DNA of 64,000 nt. Source: Natronococcus jeotgali DSM 18795. GTDB taxonomy: Archaea > Halobacteriota > Halobacteria > Halobacteriales > Natrialbaceae. Position numbers and translations under genes: made by a program. Positions 24,196 to 32,798 of this stretch are shown here, piece after piece; the stretch's first letter is position 1; each line of letters begins with the position of its first letter. The notes under the pieces are model-generated. The model was not told the DNA's origin, did not search any database, and saw only the letters and a program-made list of their open reading frames with translations. The stretch is taken from contig NZ_AOIA01000017.1 in the NCBI RefSeq assembly GCF_000337695.1, positions 12,976-76,975 on the forward strand. The letters are read 5' to 3'.

Positions 24196-24682
24196 TATGA
24201 GTCAACGTAACGGCTGAGTAGCGACGTCCGGAGACGCTCGAAGCGACCGGTATCGAACGGCGGGGTGACCCCGGCAGGGAGGTAGATTTTTACTTCAGTG
24301 TCGCTACCTCGGTCATCGGCGTGGTATCTCCGTGCCATACATACTGCATACCGACCGTGCCCGCATCGGTCTCACTCTTAATCGAATAATCCATTTATAT
24401 CGGGTCCAGAAGAGTTCACGCGTTCCCGACCGCTTTCGCAGGTTGCTCGGCGGACAGCGAGGGCGACGAGGGCGAGCAAAACGGACGAGTATCGCCCAGA
24501 GGGGTCCACGAGAGATTTTTGATGCGCGTTCGCCTCGTTCTGCGTAGCGTTTCGCTGTCTCCGATTTGGAACGCCCCTCGGTGCGTCACATCCTCTGTAT
24601 CCAGCAAACCGGTTCTGATAGTTGCTACGGGCTTCACCAAATATACGTATTCATGTATTGAAGGCCCCTACCCGATAGAACA
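24196..24682. other. Intergenic region between the DMT transporter and the Bat-type regulator
   Basis: Frames show no coherent codon use and I see no gene. It must hold the promoters of both divergent genes: ATATACG (24640-24646) is a possible TATA element for the regulator, and TTTTTACTT (24288-24296) lies on the transporter side. The GC-rich stretch 24420-24540 is unexplained. Confidence 0.4.
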
Positions 24683-25348
24683 GTGACCGATATCAAAGCA
24701 GTCGTCCGAATCGAGCACCCTGACATAGTGCTCACAAAGACAGTCACTCACGACCCGAGTTCGAAAGTCGAGTCGGTGTTGGAGGCGGGAACTGACCCGA
24801 CGTCGGGGAAATTCTTCTACCGCATACAGTCGTCCGATTTCCGCCGGTTCGAAGACGGACTGCGGAACGATCACACCGTCGGCGAGTTCGAACGCGTTAT
24901 CGAAACCAGAGACGGGAAGGCGATCTACAGCTTCGAGTATACCGACGAAGCGAAGATCATCTCACCGATTATCTCGACTGCCAACGGTGTCATACTCGAT
25001 ATGAAAAACGACGGAAACGGTTGGATTCTAACGGTATGGATGCCCGACCGGACGAATCTGGCCCCTCTCTGGGAGTATTCGGAACGGAACGACATCGATA
25101 TCGAGTTGCTGCGCGTGAACGAATACGCTGGGTTAGGGAATACGGACGCGGGATTGACCGACAGTCAACGAGAGGCGCTCCTCGTCGCACTCGACACGGG
25201 GTATTTCGAAGATCCACGGAACGCAACCCTCAGCGACGTCGCCGCCAATCTGGACATCTCTCAACCCGCAGCCAGTGGGCTCCTTCGGCGTGGGATCAAA
25301 CGGCTCGTCGTTTCCTCCCTGGTGGACGACAGCGAGAAGACGGACTGA
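24683..25348 (+). CDS. Bacterio-opsin-activator (Bat) type HTH regulator
   Basis: This 221-aa protein begins at a GTG codon. The first 150 residues form a sensor-like N-terminal region seen in Bat-type regulators (ending EYAGLGNTDAG). The C-terminal HTH_10 domain reads LTDSQREALLVALDTGYFEDPRNATLSDVAANLDISQPAASGLL in consecutive helices. Base composition is more AT-rich than the flanks. The divergent DMT transporter is a natural candidate target. The ligand is unknown. Confidence 0.82.
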   Translation: MTDIKAVVRIEHPDIVLTKTVTHDPSSKVESVLEAGTDPTSGKFFYRIQSSDFRRFEDGLRNDHTVGEFERVIETRDGKAIYSFEYTDEAKIISPIISTANGVILDMKNDGNGWILTVWMPDRTNLAPLWEYSERNDIDIELLRVNEYAGLGNTDAGLTDSQREALLVALDTGYFEDPRNATLSDVAANLDISQPAASGLLRRGIKRLVVSSLVDDSEKTD

Positions 25349-25469
25349 TCGACGGCCACTCGGTGCGGCGGCGACGATCTCACTGTGTGCTCCGTCGAAA
25401 CGCATTGGTGGGGCGTCTGCTGGCGGATGAGCGAGGGAGTTTTGTCGCTGTGTGTACGTACGTGCGGAC

Positions 25470-25793
25470 ATGCAGTTTTGCGACGACTGCGGTTCGATGA
25501 TGAAAGCCGACGGCGACCGCATGGTCTGTTCGAACTGCGGCGCCTCGAGCGAGCGCGACCGCGAGGCCGAAAGCGAGTTCGTCACGACCGAGTCCCAGAC
25601 CGACGACGACGTGATCGAATCGAGCGAGGACGCCAACTTCGAGGGCAAGCCTAAGGCGACCGACGTCGTCTGCGACGAGTGTGGCACCCAGGAGGCGTGG
25701 TACACGCTCAAACAGACCGCCTCGGCCGACGAGCCCCCGACCCGTTTCTTCAAGTGTACCGAGTGCGGCCACCGCTGGCGCGGCTACAATTGA
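25470..25793 (+). CDS. tfs: Transcription factor S (TFIIS/RPA12-like)
   Basis: This 107-aa protein has two zinc ribbons. The N-terminal one is MQFCDDCGSMM...MVCSNCG. The C-terminal one is VVCDECGTQEAWYTLKQT...RFFKCTECGHRWRGYN, with the acidic hairpin ADE that reaches the RNA-polymerase active site to stimulate cleavage of backtracked RNA. Length and motifs match archaeal TFS. The start MQFCDDCG is chosen; six more codons are open upstream. Confidence 0.93.
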   Translation: MQFCDDCGSMMKADGDRMVCSNCGASSERDREAESEFVTTESQTDDDVIESSEDANFEGKPKATDVVCDECGTQEAWYTLKQTASADEPPTRFFKCTECGHRWRGYN

Positions 25794-25832
25794 CTGTCGC
25801 CCTCGCGTCGGCCGCTCGAGGCCGACGACCGA

Positions 25833-26219
25833 TCACCGTTCCTTCCAGATCAGCCCCTCGACGGCCGCGGTCAACACCGTCTTGCCGGCCCCGTTCTCGC
25901 AGGCGACGTCGACCGCCAGCTCGTAGCGGTCCTCGCGCTCGAGGACGCTCTCGTAGGTCCACGTACAGGTAATCCGTTCTCCGGTGTAGACGGGGCGACG
26001 GAACTGAAACTCCATCGAGGAGGCGAGCACCTCGAGGTCGCCCCCGATTTTCGTCGGCAGGGTCGCGGTCAGCAGGCCGTGGACCAGCAGTCGGCCCTCG
26101 GCGTCGGGTTCGGTGTGGCGGTCCTGGGTGTCCCGCGAGAGCTCCGCGAACCGTCGGACGTCCTCGGTCGTGAACGCGCGCTCGAACGTGTGGGTCTCGC
26201 CTTCGGTCGGTCGGGTCAT
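25833..26219 (-). CDS. MaoC-like hotdog-fold protein
   Basis: This 128-aa protein matches the MaoC/(R)-hydratase pattern: FERAFTTEDVRRFAELSRDTQDRHTEPDAEGRLLVHGLLTATL, with the catalytic Asp/His region, then MEFQFRRPVYTGERITCTW. It probably acts on acyl-CoA thioesters. No fatty-acid operon surrounds it. The start MTRPTEGETH is favoured; the longer frame has uncharacteristic codons. It is convergent with tfs. Confidence 0.8.
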   Translation of the reverse strand: MTRPTEGETHTFERAFTTEDVRRFAELSRDTQDRHTEPDAEGRLLVHGLLTATLPTKIGGDLEVLASSMEFQFRRPVYTGERITCTWTYESVLEREDRYELAVDVACENGAGKTVLTAAVEGLIWKER

Positions 26220-26359
26220 ACGAACGGATCCTCGATTCTCGTGTCGGAAGCCGGACGAAAAAGTGACCGGGTACCGGTCGATTTGGAGTGCGGGACTCGC
26301 ACGGCCTCGCCGCGTCCGGAGGCCAACGTACTTGTCATACGGGAGTAAAGTGTCGATCG

Positions 26360-26908
26360 ATGAGCCGTCGTGGTCTCCTCGCGGCGCTCGGAACCGTTCC
26401 CCTGGCCGGCTGTTCGCTCCCGGCGCTCTGTGCCCGTCCGTCGTTTCGGGACGACCGACTCGAGTTCGAGACACGGCAGTTCTCGTCCGTCGGTCGGTTG
26501 TGGCACGATCAGGGGGCGATTCTGGCGACGCGTCCCGAACAGCTCGATCGATTCGAGCCGCCTGCGGAGATCGCCGAGCAGCGAGACGCGGCGCTCGCGT
26601 CGGACGAGCGGGCGTTTCTCGAGGAAACGGCGTTCGGCGAGTCGTTCGTCGTCGACCTTCTGGTCGCCTCCTCCGGCCAGTCCTCCGACGCCCGCGTCAC
26701 CCACGTCGTCCGCGAGGGGGACCGGGTTCACTGCTACGTCTGCATCCGTCGGAAGGGCCGGACCGACGACCTGGCGCCGCAGGGGCGACTGGTCCGGGTC
26801 GCCGAGCCCTGGGACCCCGAGGGCGTTCGGGTGACGTTCACCGACGGCCGCGAGTCGACCGAGACGTTCGACGTCGACGGGACGGGCGCGGAAATCGCGG
26901 GTCGGTGA
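26360..26908 (+). CDS. Lipoprotein of unknown function
   Basis: This 182-aa protein starts MSRRGLLAALGTVPLAGCSLP, which joins a twin-arginine pair to a lipobox (LAGC), so it should be exported and lipid-anchored. The mature part is acidic with no recognised domain; it holds several beta-type segments (DARVTHVVREGDRVHCYVCI, GVRVTFTDGRESTETFDV). It precedes dinB on the same strand with 77 bp between, but no functional link is evident. Confidence 0.72.
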   Translation: MSRRGLLAALGTVPLAGCSLPALCARPSFRDDRLEFETRQFSSVGRLWHDQGAILATRPEQLDRFEPPAEIAEQRDAALASDERAFLEETAFGESFVVDLLVASSGQSSDARVTHVVREGDRVHCYVCIRRKGRTDDLAPQGRLVRVAEPWDPEGVRVTFTDGRESTETFDVDGTGAEIAGR

Positions 26909-26985
26909 GGCGAGCCGCGGCGACGGCTCGGACACCGTCGACGAGGGCGCAACGTTCACATCCGTGCGCTCGAACTCTCGAGTGA

Positions 26986-28248
26986 ATGGCAGACGGGCCG
27001 CGACTTCCGGGAGTCGAGGACGAGGACGAGGAGGATCCCATCGTCCTCCACGTCGACGCCGACTGCTTCTACGCCGCCTGCGAGCGACTTCGCGAGCCCG
27101 AACTCGAGGGCGAACCCGTCGTCGTCGGGATGGGGTACGAGCCCGGCGAGACGAACGGCGCGGTCGCCACCGCCAGCTACGAGGCCCGCGAGTTCGGCGT
27201 CGAGAGCGCGCAGGCGATCTCGACGGCGCTGGAACGACTCCCCCGTCGCGCCGCCCTCGAGCCCGACGCCGCAGATCACGACCCCGACCTCGCCGAACCG
27301 GAGACGGGCCACTACCGCCCCGTCGATCTGGACTACTACGAGTCCGTCGCGAGCGACGTCCAGGACATTCTGCACGACTGCGCCGACGTCGTCCGCGAGG
27401 TCAGCATCGACGAGGCCTACCTCGAGGTCACCGATCGTACCGCCTGGGAGGTCGCCGACGGCTTCGCCCGCCACGTCAAGGACCGCATCCGACGGGAGGT
27501 CGGCATCGTCGTCAGCGTCGGCGCCGCGCCGACGATGAGCGCGGCTAAGATCGCCAGCGACTTCGACAAACCCGACGGACTGACCGTCGTCCGCCCCGGC
27601 GAGCTCCGGGAGTTTCTCGCCCCGCTCGAGGTCGACCTGCTCCACGGCGTCGGTCCCGTCACCGCCCGCGAGCTGCGGGAGATGGGCCTCGAGACGGCGG
27701 GGGACGTCGCCGCGGCCGACCCCGAGCCGCTGGTCGAGCGGTTCGGCGAGCGCGGCCGGGAGCTGTACGACCGCGCCCGCGGCGAGGACGACCGACGGGT
27801 CGAGCCGAAGGGCGACCCCAAGAGCTTCTCGCGGGAGTCGGCGTTCGCCGAGCCCGTCGCCGAGCCGGAGCCGAAGTACGAGCAGATCGAGACGCTGGCG
27901 GCCGCGGTCGCCGACCGCGCTCGACGGGAGGGTGCGCTCTATCGGACCGTCGGCGTCAAGGCCGTCGAACCCCCCTTCGAGGTCAACACGCGCGAGCGAT
28001 CGCTACCCGGGCCGATCGACCAGCCGGAACTGGTCGAGCGCATCGCTCGAGAGCTGTTCGCGGAGTTCGAGCGCGACCCCGTCAGGAAAGTCGGCGTCAG
28101 GGTCGCGAACCTCGAGTTCGCCGCGGCCGACCAGACCAGCCTCGAGGGCTGGGCGGACGGCGCCGACGGGTCGGGCGGTGGAACCGAGACCGAACGGGCG
28201 GCCGACTCGACCCCCGACGCGGGCCAGGCCTCGCTCGAGGACTTCTAG
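26986..28248 (+). CDS. dinB: DNA polymerase IV (Y-family)
   Basis: This 420-aa translesion polymerase has catalytic metal motifs VLHVDADCFYAACE (near 22-35) and EVSIDEAYLEVT, the YEAREFGV finger motif, helix-hairpin-helix elements (LLHGVGPVTARELREMG) and a little-finger domain (VGVKAVEPPFEV). The extreme C-terminus QASLEDF fits the PCNA-interacting PIP box (Q-x2-L-x2-F). It ends overlapping the uracil-DNA glycosylase stop by four bases (convergent). Confidence 0.93.
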   Translation: MADGPRLPGVEDEDEEDPIVLHVDADCFYAACERLREPELEGEPVVVGMGYEPGETNGAVATASYEAREFGVESAQAISTALERLPRRAALEPDAADHDPDLAEPETGHYRPVDLDYYESVASDVQDILHDCADVVREVSIDEAYLEVTDRTAWEVADGFARHVKDRIRREVGIVVSVGAAPTMSAAKIASDFDKPDGLTVVRPGELREFLAPLEVDLLHGVGPVTARELREMGLETAGDVAAADPEPLVERFGERGRELYDRARGEDDRRVEPKGDPKSFSRESAFAEPVAEPEPKYEQIETLAAAVADRARREGALYRTVGVKAVEPPFEVNTRERSLPGPIDQPELVERIARELFAEFERDPVRKVGVRVANLEFAAADQTSLEGWADGADGSGGGTETERAADSTPDAGQASLEDF

Positions 28249-28874
28249 CCGACCATCGTCGCGACGCCTTTCGTCTGGCGGTAGTCCCGTCCGAGGATCG
28301 CCTCGAGGCGCATGCGCAGTGCCTCCTGCTCCGTGTCCTCCCACGCGGCGGGCTCCCGGATCGGGACGACGAGAAACCCTCGACCGCGGATTTCCGTGGC
28401 GTGTAACGCGGGCATCTCGAGGTCGATCCGGCCGCGTTGGGTGGTGTACCCCTCGAGGACGCGGTCGGTCGCCCGCTCGCCGACGGGCATGAGGATGTGG
28501 GCGTTGATCGCGCGCAACTCGGCGTCGAAGTAGCGCTCGAGGTCGCCGTACTCCCGGTCGGTCGGCGCCTCGCCGGGCGGCAGCGTACACATGTGGACGT
28601 AGCTGGCGAACAGGTTCTCGAAGTCGGGTTCGTCGGACGGGCCGCTCTCGAATCCGACGTCGCGGCAGACCGCCCGCAGCGGCTCGAGTTCGGAGGCGCT
28701 GAACGGGACGCCCGTGTCGGCACCGCCGTGGACGCCGGGGTGGTCGCCGATCAGGTGGAAGTCCGCGTTGGCGTCGCCGTAGCCGAAGACGGCGGGTCGG
28801 TCGCCGGGAGGGCTCCGATCGAAGGGCGGTCGCATGCCGAACGGGTTGCTCGTCCTGTCGGTGACGTTTTGCAC
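28245..28874 (-). CDS. Uracil-DNA glycosylase superfamily protein
   Basis: This 209-aa protein has the superfamily motif I region FHLIGDHPGVHGG, a middle segment LFASYVHMCTLPPGEAPT and HILMPVGERATDRVLEGY before the C-terminus. It is probably a repair glycosylase for uracil or related bases; the canonical family cannot be assigned with certainty. The GTG at 28874 (QNVTDRTSNPFGM follows) is chosen because that stretch looks conserved; ATG at 28901 would add nine residues. Convergent with dinB. Confidence 0.78.
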   Translation of the reverse strand: MQNVTDRTSNPFGMRPPFDRSPPGDRPAVFGYGDANADFHLIGDHPGVHGGADTGVPFSASELEPLRAVCRDVGFESGPSDEPDFENLFASYVHMCTLPPGEAPTDREYGDLERYFDAELRAINAHILMPVGERATDRVLEGYTTQRGRIDLEMPALHATEIRGRGFLVVPIREPAAWEDTEQEALRMRLEAILGRDYRQTKGVATMVG

Positions 28875-28983
28875 GGCCGGAGTGAGGTGGTGGGAGCCCA
28901 TAACGGCCGCGGTCGGGCGCGAGCCGTTCGATCGTCGCCATCGGGCGGGAAACTTATCAGCGATCACGACACAGTTCGGGAGG

Positions 28984-29475
28984 ATGTACCAGCACGGCCA
29001 CTACGGCGCCGCGTTGCTCGCGTACGCGCCTCTCGGTGCCGCCGTCGGCCTCGCGGGCTACGAGGCCGCGGCGATCGTCGGCGGGCTCGTCTGCGTCTCG
29101 CTGTCGACGCTTCCCGACTGCGACCACCGCCTCCCGTTTCTCGAGCACCGCGGGCCGACCCACACCCTCGTCTTCGCGGCGCTGGTCGGCGCCGCGCTGG
29201 CGGCGGCCGCGTCCGTCCTCGTCGAGGCGGCGTCGCCGCTTGTCGACGTCGCGTTCGTCGCGTTCGCGTTCGCCGTCGGGACGCTCTCGGTCGGGTCGCA
29301 CCTGCTCGCCGACGCGTTGACGCCGATGGGGGTCCGCCCGTTCTGGCCCCTCTCGCGACGGCGGTACACCCTGGGCGTGACGCCAGCGAAGAACCCCGTG
29401 GCGAACTACGCGCTGTTGGTCGCCGGGGTGCTGGCCGCCGTCGCCGCTGCGGTCGGCGTCTCGGCGGTCGGCTGA
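28984..29475 (+). CDS. YdjM/DUF457-type membrane-bound metal-dependent hydrolase
   Basis: This 163-aa membrane protein has about four hydrophobic segments and the family signature LPDCDHRLPFLEHRGPTHTLVF near residues 43-64 (acidic and His metal ligands), followed by GSHLLADALTPMGVRPFWP. Family members are thought to be membrane hydrolases of uncertain substrate. The start MYQHGHYGAALL is adjacent to the divergent glycosylase gene. Confidence 0.82.
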   Translation: MYQHGHYGAALLAYAPLGAAVGLAGYEAAAIVGGLVCVSLSTLPDCDHRLPFLEHRGPTHTLVFAALVGAALAAAASVLVEAASPLVDVAFVAFAFAVGTLSVGSHLLADALTPMGVRPFWPLSRRRYTLGVTPAKNPVANYALLVAGVLAAVAAAVGVSAVG

Positions 29476-29498
29476 CGAACCGCGGAAAAACGAGAACT

Positions 29499-30389
29499 TC
29501 AGACGGTTTTCGCGGTCCGAGTTCGGACGATCGCGGCGGCGAACGTACCCAGCAGGGCCAGCGCCGCGGCGACGTAGAGTCCGTCGAGGGTGGCGCTGTA
29601 GGTCATGACGGCCCGCCGACCGAGGTAGGCGACGACGAGCGCGAGGACGGTCGAGACCGACAGCAGCCCCGAGAGGCGCCTATCGTCGAAGCGCCACCGA
29701 CCGCCCATCGCGGCCACGATCACTCCCGCGAGCAGGGCGAGGGTCGCGCCGTACTGGAGCAGCTGGGTCGTCGGCGAGTAGTTCGAGATCAGGCTCACCT
29801 CGAGCGGGCTGAGCGCGACGTGGGCCGGCACGGCGAGGGCGCCGAGTCCGAGCGCCGCGGTGACGTGGCCCGCTCGCAGCGAGTCCGACCAGACGAGGAC
29901 GGTCGCGACGACGAACATCGAGAAGATCGTCACCGCGGTCCAGAAGTGTAGCGAGAGGATGTCCATCGTGTACTGGGTGACCGTCTCGCGGCCCAGGACG
30001 ACCTGGATCGGGGTCAGGACCATCCCGCCGACGACGAGGGCGGTGACGCGGCGATCGATCGACGGCGAGCGCCAGGCCGCGACCGCCGAGCCGATAATGG
30101 CGAACCCGGCGAACATCGCGACGAAGCGGTGGAACCACTCGTAGAAACTCGGCAGGTTCGCGGGGAAGAGGTTGTACGGTCCGGCGTCGCACTGGGGCCA
30201 GTTCGCCTGACAGGCCAGCCCCGAACCGGTCGCCTTGGCCGCGACGCCGAGCAGGATCGTCGACGCGACCAACGCGAGCGTCGCCGCGAGGAGGTGCGGA
30301 AAACCGAACCGAGCGATCAGCGGGCGGAGTCCGAGACCGGAGGTGTGGCTCTGAGTCGACACGGGCGTTCTGGCGGGGGTTGGGACCAC
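29499..30389 (-). CDS. ctaA: Heme A synthase (COX15/CtaA family)
   Basis: This 296-aa protein has about eight membrane helices. Conserved elements: GSGLACQANWPQC (Cys pair in the first extracytoplasmic loop), FYEWFHRFVAMFAG, VVLGRETV and LSLHFWTAV, which place heme-ligand His residues. It oxidises heme O to heme A for terminal oxidases. Archaeal forms of this length are usual. No ctaB or oxidase genes are in the window. Confidence 0.88.
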   Translation of the reverse strand: MVPTPARTPVSTQSHTSGLGLRPLIARFGFPHLLAATLALVASTILLGVAAKATGSGLACQANWPQCDAGPYNLFPANLPSFYEWFHRFVAMFAGFAIIGSAVAAWRSPSIDRRVTALVVGGMVLTPIQVVLGRETVTQYTMDILSLHFWTAVTIFSMFVVATVLVWSDSLRAGHVTAALGLGALAVPAHVALSPLEVSLISNYSPTTQLLQYGATLALLAGVIVAAMGGRWRFDDRRLSGLLSVSTVLALVVAYLGRRAVMTYSATLDGLYVAAALALLGTFAAAIVRTRTAKTV

Positions 30390-30501
30390 CCGTACTTAGA
30401 TTGCCCGAGTCGGACCCGAACCGGCTCGGATTCGTCCCGTTCGCGCCCCGCGGGCCGAACGGGTTCGTCGGATTCAAGGTGCGCCCTCGCCAGCGCCCGA
30501 C

Positions 30502-31593
30502 ATGGACAAACGCGCCCGACTCGAGCGCGCCCTGGAGCGCCGTGACCTCGACTCGATCTGGTTCGCTCGACCGAACGCCTTCGCCTGGCTCACCGGGGGG
30601 AACAACGTCGTCGACCGCGAGGGCGACGCCGGCGACGCGGCCGTCGGCTTCGACGGCGAGTTTCGAGTGGTGACAAACGACATCGAGGCCGAACGCATCG
30701 AGGTCGAGGAGCTGCCCGACCTCGAGGACGCCGCCGTCGAGCGGTACCCCTGGTACGACGCCTCGCTGGCCGAGGCGATCGCGGACCGAACCGACGGCGA
30801 GCGCGCCGCGGCCGACATCGACGTCCCGGGGCTCGAGACCGTCGACCCGACCGCCCTCCGCCAGCCCCTGACCGGGCGCGACCGCGAGCGCTACCGCGAG
30901 CTCGGCCGGGAGACCGCGCGGGCCCTCGAGTCGGTCTGTCGGGAGCTCGAGCCCGACGACACCGAACGGGAGGTCGCGACCGCGCTGCGGGTCGCGCTCT
31001 CGGCGCGGGGAATCGAGACGCCCGTCGTCCTTGTCGGCGGCGGCGAGCGAGCCCGACGGTACCGCCACTACACGCCCACGACCGCCGAGCTCGGCGACTA
31101 CGCGCTCGTCTCGGTGACGGCCCAGCGACGCGGCTTGCACGCCAGCTGCACCCGAACCGTCGCCTTCGACCCGCCGGCCTGGCTCGAGGAGCGCCACCGC
31201 GTCGCGGCCCGCGTCGAGACGACGGCACTGGCCGCGACCCGGCAGGCGGCGGAAAACGGGGGGACGGCCGGCGACGTCTTCGAGTCGATCCAGAAAGCCT
31301 ACGCCGACGCGGGGTACGACGGCGAGTGGGAGCGCCACCACCAGGGCGGCGCCGCGGGTTTCGCCGGCCGGGAGTGGATCGCGACTCCGGGTCACGACGC
31401 GGCGGTCCGAGCGCCGATGGCCTACGCCTGGAACCCGACGGTGCAGGGCGCGAAAAGCGAGGACACCGCGCTGGTCGACGACGACGTCGAGGTGCTCACG
31501 ACAACCGGGGAGTGGCCGACCCTGTCGGCGACGGCCGTCGGCGGCGAGCTCGAACTCGAGCGACCCGCGGTGCTCGGGCTCGCGGACTCCTGA
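30502..31593 (+). CDS. M24 (creatinase/aminopeptidase P) fold protein with altered metal site
   Basis: This 363-aa protein has an N-terminal creatinase-like domain and a C-terminal pita-bread domain (YRELGRETARALESVCRELEPDDTEREVATAL). In active M24 enzymes the metal site includes two Asp in a D-x10-D pattern (LIDLG...SDLTRT). Here the region reads DYALVSVTAQRRGLHASCTRT, so both Asp positions are replaced. His (HHQGGAAG) and a Glu (TGEWP) are retained. It is therefore probably not a metallopeptidase but a pseudoenzyme or an enzyme with another chemistry. Confidence 0.78.
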   Translation: MDKRARLERALERRDLDSIWFARPNAFAWLTGGNNVVDREGDAGDAAVGFDGEFRVVTNDIEAERIEVEELPDLEDAAVERYPWYDASLAEAIADRTDGERAAADIDVPGLETVDPTALRQPLTGRDRERYRELGRETARALESVCRELEPDDTEREVATALRVALSARGIETPVVLVGGGERARRYRHYTPTTAELGDYALVSVTAQRRGLHASCTRTVAFDPPAWLEERHRVAARVETTALAATRQAAENGGTAGDVFESIQKAYADAGYDGEWERHHQGGAAGFAGREWIATPGHDAAVRAPMAYAWNPTVQGAKSEDTALVDDDVEVLTTTGEWPTLSATAVGGELELERPAVLGLADS

Positions 31594-31617
31594 ACGGCTC
31601 GCGGTCGAAACGGTCGT

Positions 31618-32184
31618 TTATCGGTCGGTCTCCGTCGCCTCGTCGTCGTCAGTTCGGTCGCCGGCGTCGATGTCCATGTCGTCCTCGAGCATCATCGGAT
31701 CGTCCTCCTCGGGGTCCGCGTCCGCGTCGTCGACGGTGATCGTCACCGGCTCGAGCTCTGCCCCGTCGGGCGTGTCGGCCCGGTCGAGCGTGAAGATGGC
31801 GTTGAGCTCGCGCTGGACCTGATCGACGACGCCGCCGACGAGCTCGCTGGGCTGGATCGCCGTGTACTCGTAGGGGTTGTTCCCCGCCCCCTCGCTCTGG
31901 CGTTTCTCCCGGGTGACGCGCCCCTCGTCGTGGAGCTCCGCCAGCGCCTCGCGGACGGTGCTCGGGTAGAGCCCGGTTCCCGTCGCGACCTCCTCGGAGG
32001 TGCTGCCGGGGTCCGCCAGCAGGTGGACGTAGATCCGCGCGCGGGTCTCCGTGTCGAGGATCCACGAGAGCAGGTCGACGATGCGCTGGTCGACCTCCTC
32101 GGCTGCCGGCGCTCGATCCGCTCCGTCGGCCTCGAGCCGTCCGTCGTCCCCCTCCGGGCGCTCGTCGGTGTCGTCTGAAGCCAT
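31618..32184 (-). CDS. Winged helix-turn-helix transcriptional regulator
   Basis: In this 188-aa protein residues about 35-100 form a winged HTH (RIVDLLSWILDTETRARIYVHL, TSEEVATGTGLYPSTVREALAELHDEGRVTREKR). This is the MarR/TrmB-like arrangement common in haloarchaea. The C-terminal 70 residues are highly acidic and probably disordered (DDADADPEEDDPMMLEDDMDIDAGD). No effector domain is recognised. The start at 32184 is chosen to exclude the Arg/Ser-rich upstream frame. Confidence 0.8.
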   Translation of the reverse strand: MASDDTDERPEGDDGRLEADGADRAPAAEEVDQRIVDLLSWILDTETRARIYVHLLADPGSTSEEVATGTGLYPSTVREALAELHDEGRVTREKRQSEGAGNNPYEYTAIQPSELVGGVVDQVQRELNAIFTLDRADTPDGAELEPVTITVDDADADPEEDDPMMLEDDMDIDAGDRTDDDEATETDR

Positions 32185-32379
32185 GTACCTCTCGTGTCCA
32201 CGAGGCCGCGTGCATGGATAAACCTTTGTGGCTCCGCTGAAACCTTGTGACCTTGATCGGTTTTTGATGATCGTGTTGCATACAGGCGAAACCGATACCG
32301 CTGCGGTGCGGTTCGAGCACAGCACCCGCGAGCGACCAGCAGGAGCGAGCGGCTTTTTTAACGTAGATTGTTGGAGTCG

Positions 32380-32494
32380 AGTGGGACCGGCGGTCCCACT
32401 GACCATGCGAATAGTGCGAGACCGTTGGTCTCGCATACCGTACGAACGAACGCTGCGCGTCCGTGAGCAGAGGGCGCGAAGCGCCCGTGAGCAG
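32380..32494 (+). repeat. Hairpin array B, including double-hairpin unit B
   Basis: Four hairpins follow each other. AGTGGGACC-GGC-GGTCCCACT (32380-32400, 9 bp). TGCGAGACC-GTT-GGTCTCGCA (32415-32435, 9 bp; stem 1 of unit B). An 8-bp stem with one A-C mismatch at 32446-32464 (stem 2). GGGCGC-GAA-GCGCCC (32472-32486). GTGAGCAGA follows the last two. The 65 nt at 32407-32471 align without gaps to 58115-58179, with compensatory stem changes. The array sits between the wHTH start and the GH3 stop. Confidence 0.65.
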
Positions 32495-32798
32495 AGAGCG
32501 GTGAGCGAGCGCTGCGAGCAAACCCGACGAGAAAACGGTACGTCTGCAGACGCTATCTAACAACCGGTACTGTCTAGACCACGTCAGCTGGCGTTCGTCC
32601 ACCGAGCGATTGATGCGGCCTCTGTTCCGCTCGTCGGATACGCGACGGGGCCGGATTTCGGATGCGAGCCGAGTCCACTACCGATCTTCGAACGGCACAT
32701 ACCAGAGCGGAGTCTCGCCGGAACCGTACGTATCTGCCTCGTCCGGGGTTCTCGAACCGACTTCGAGAGCGGAAACGGAAGTCGAGAAGCGTCTACTG
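32495..32798. other. Non-coding region before the GH3 gene end
   Basis: No frame has native codon use. Visible are a short palindrome GTCTGCAGAC (32542-32551) and a continuation of the GTGAGCGAGCG-type sequence of array B. I see nothing else. Confidence 0.4.

Noticed and set aside
24332-24640. Short open frames in the DMT/Bat intergenic region
   Set aside because: Codon use is not native on either strand and no start fits; treated as non-coding.
32301-32602. Minus-strand frame through hairpin array B as a protein
   Set aside because: It reads through perfect hairpins and its similarity to the frame at array C comes from the repeated DNA, not from a protein family.
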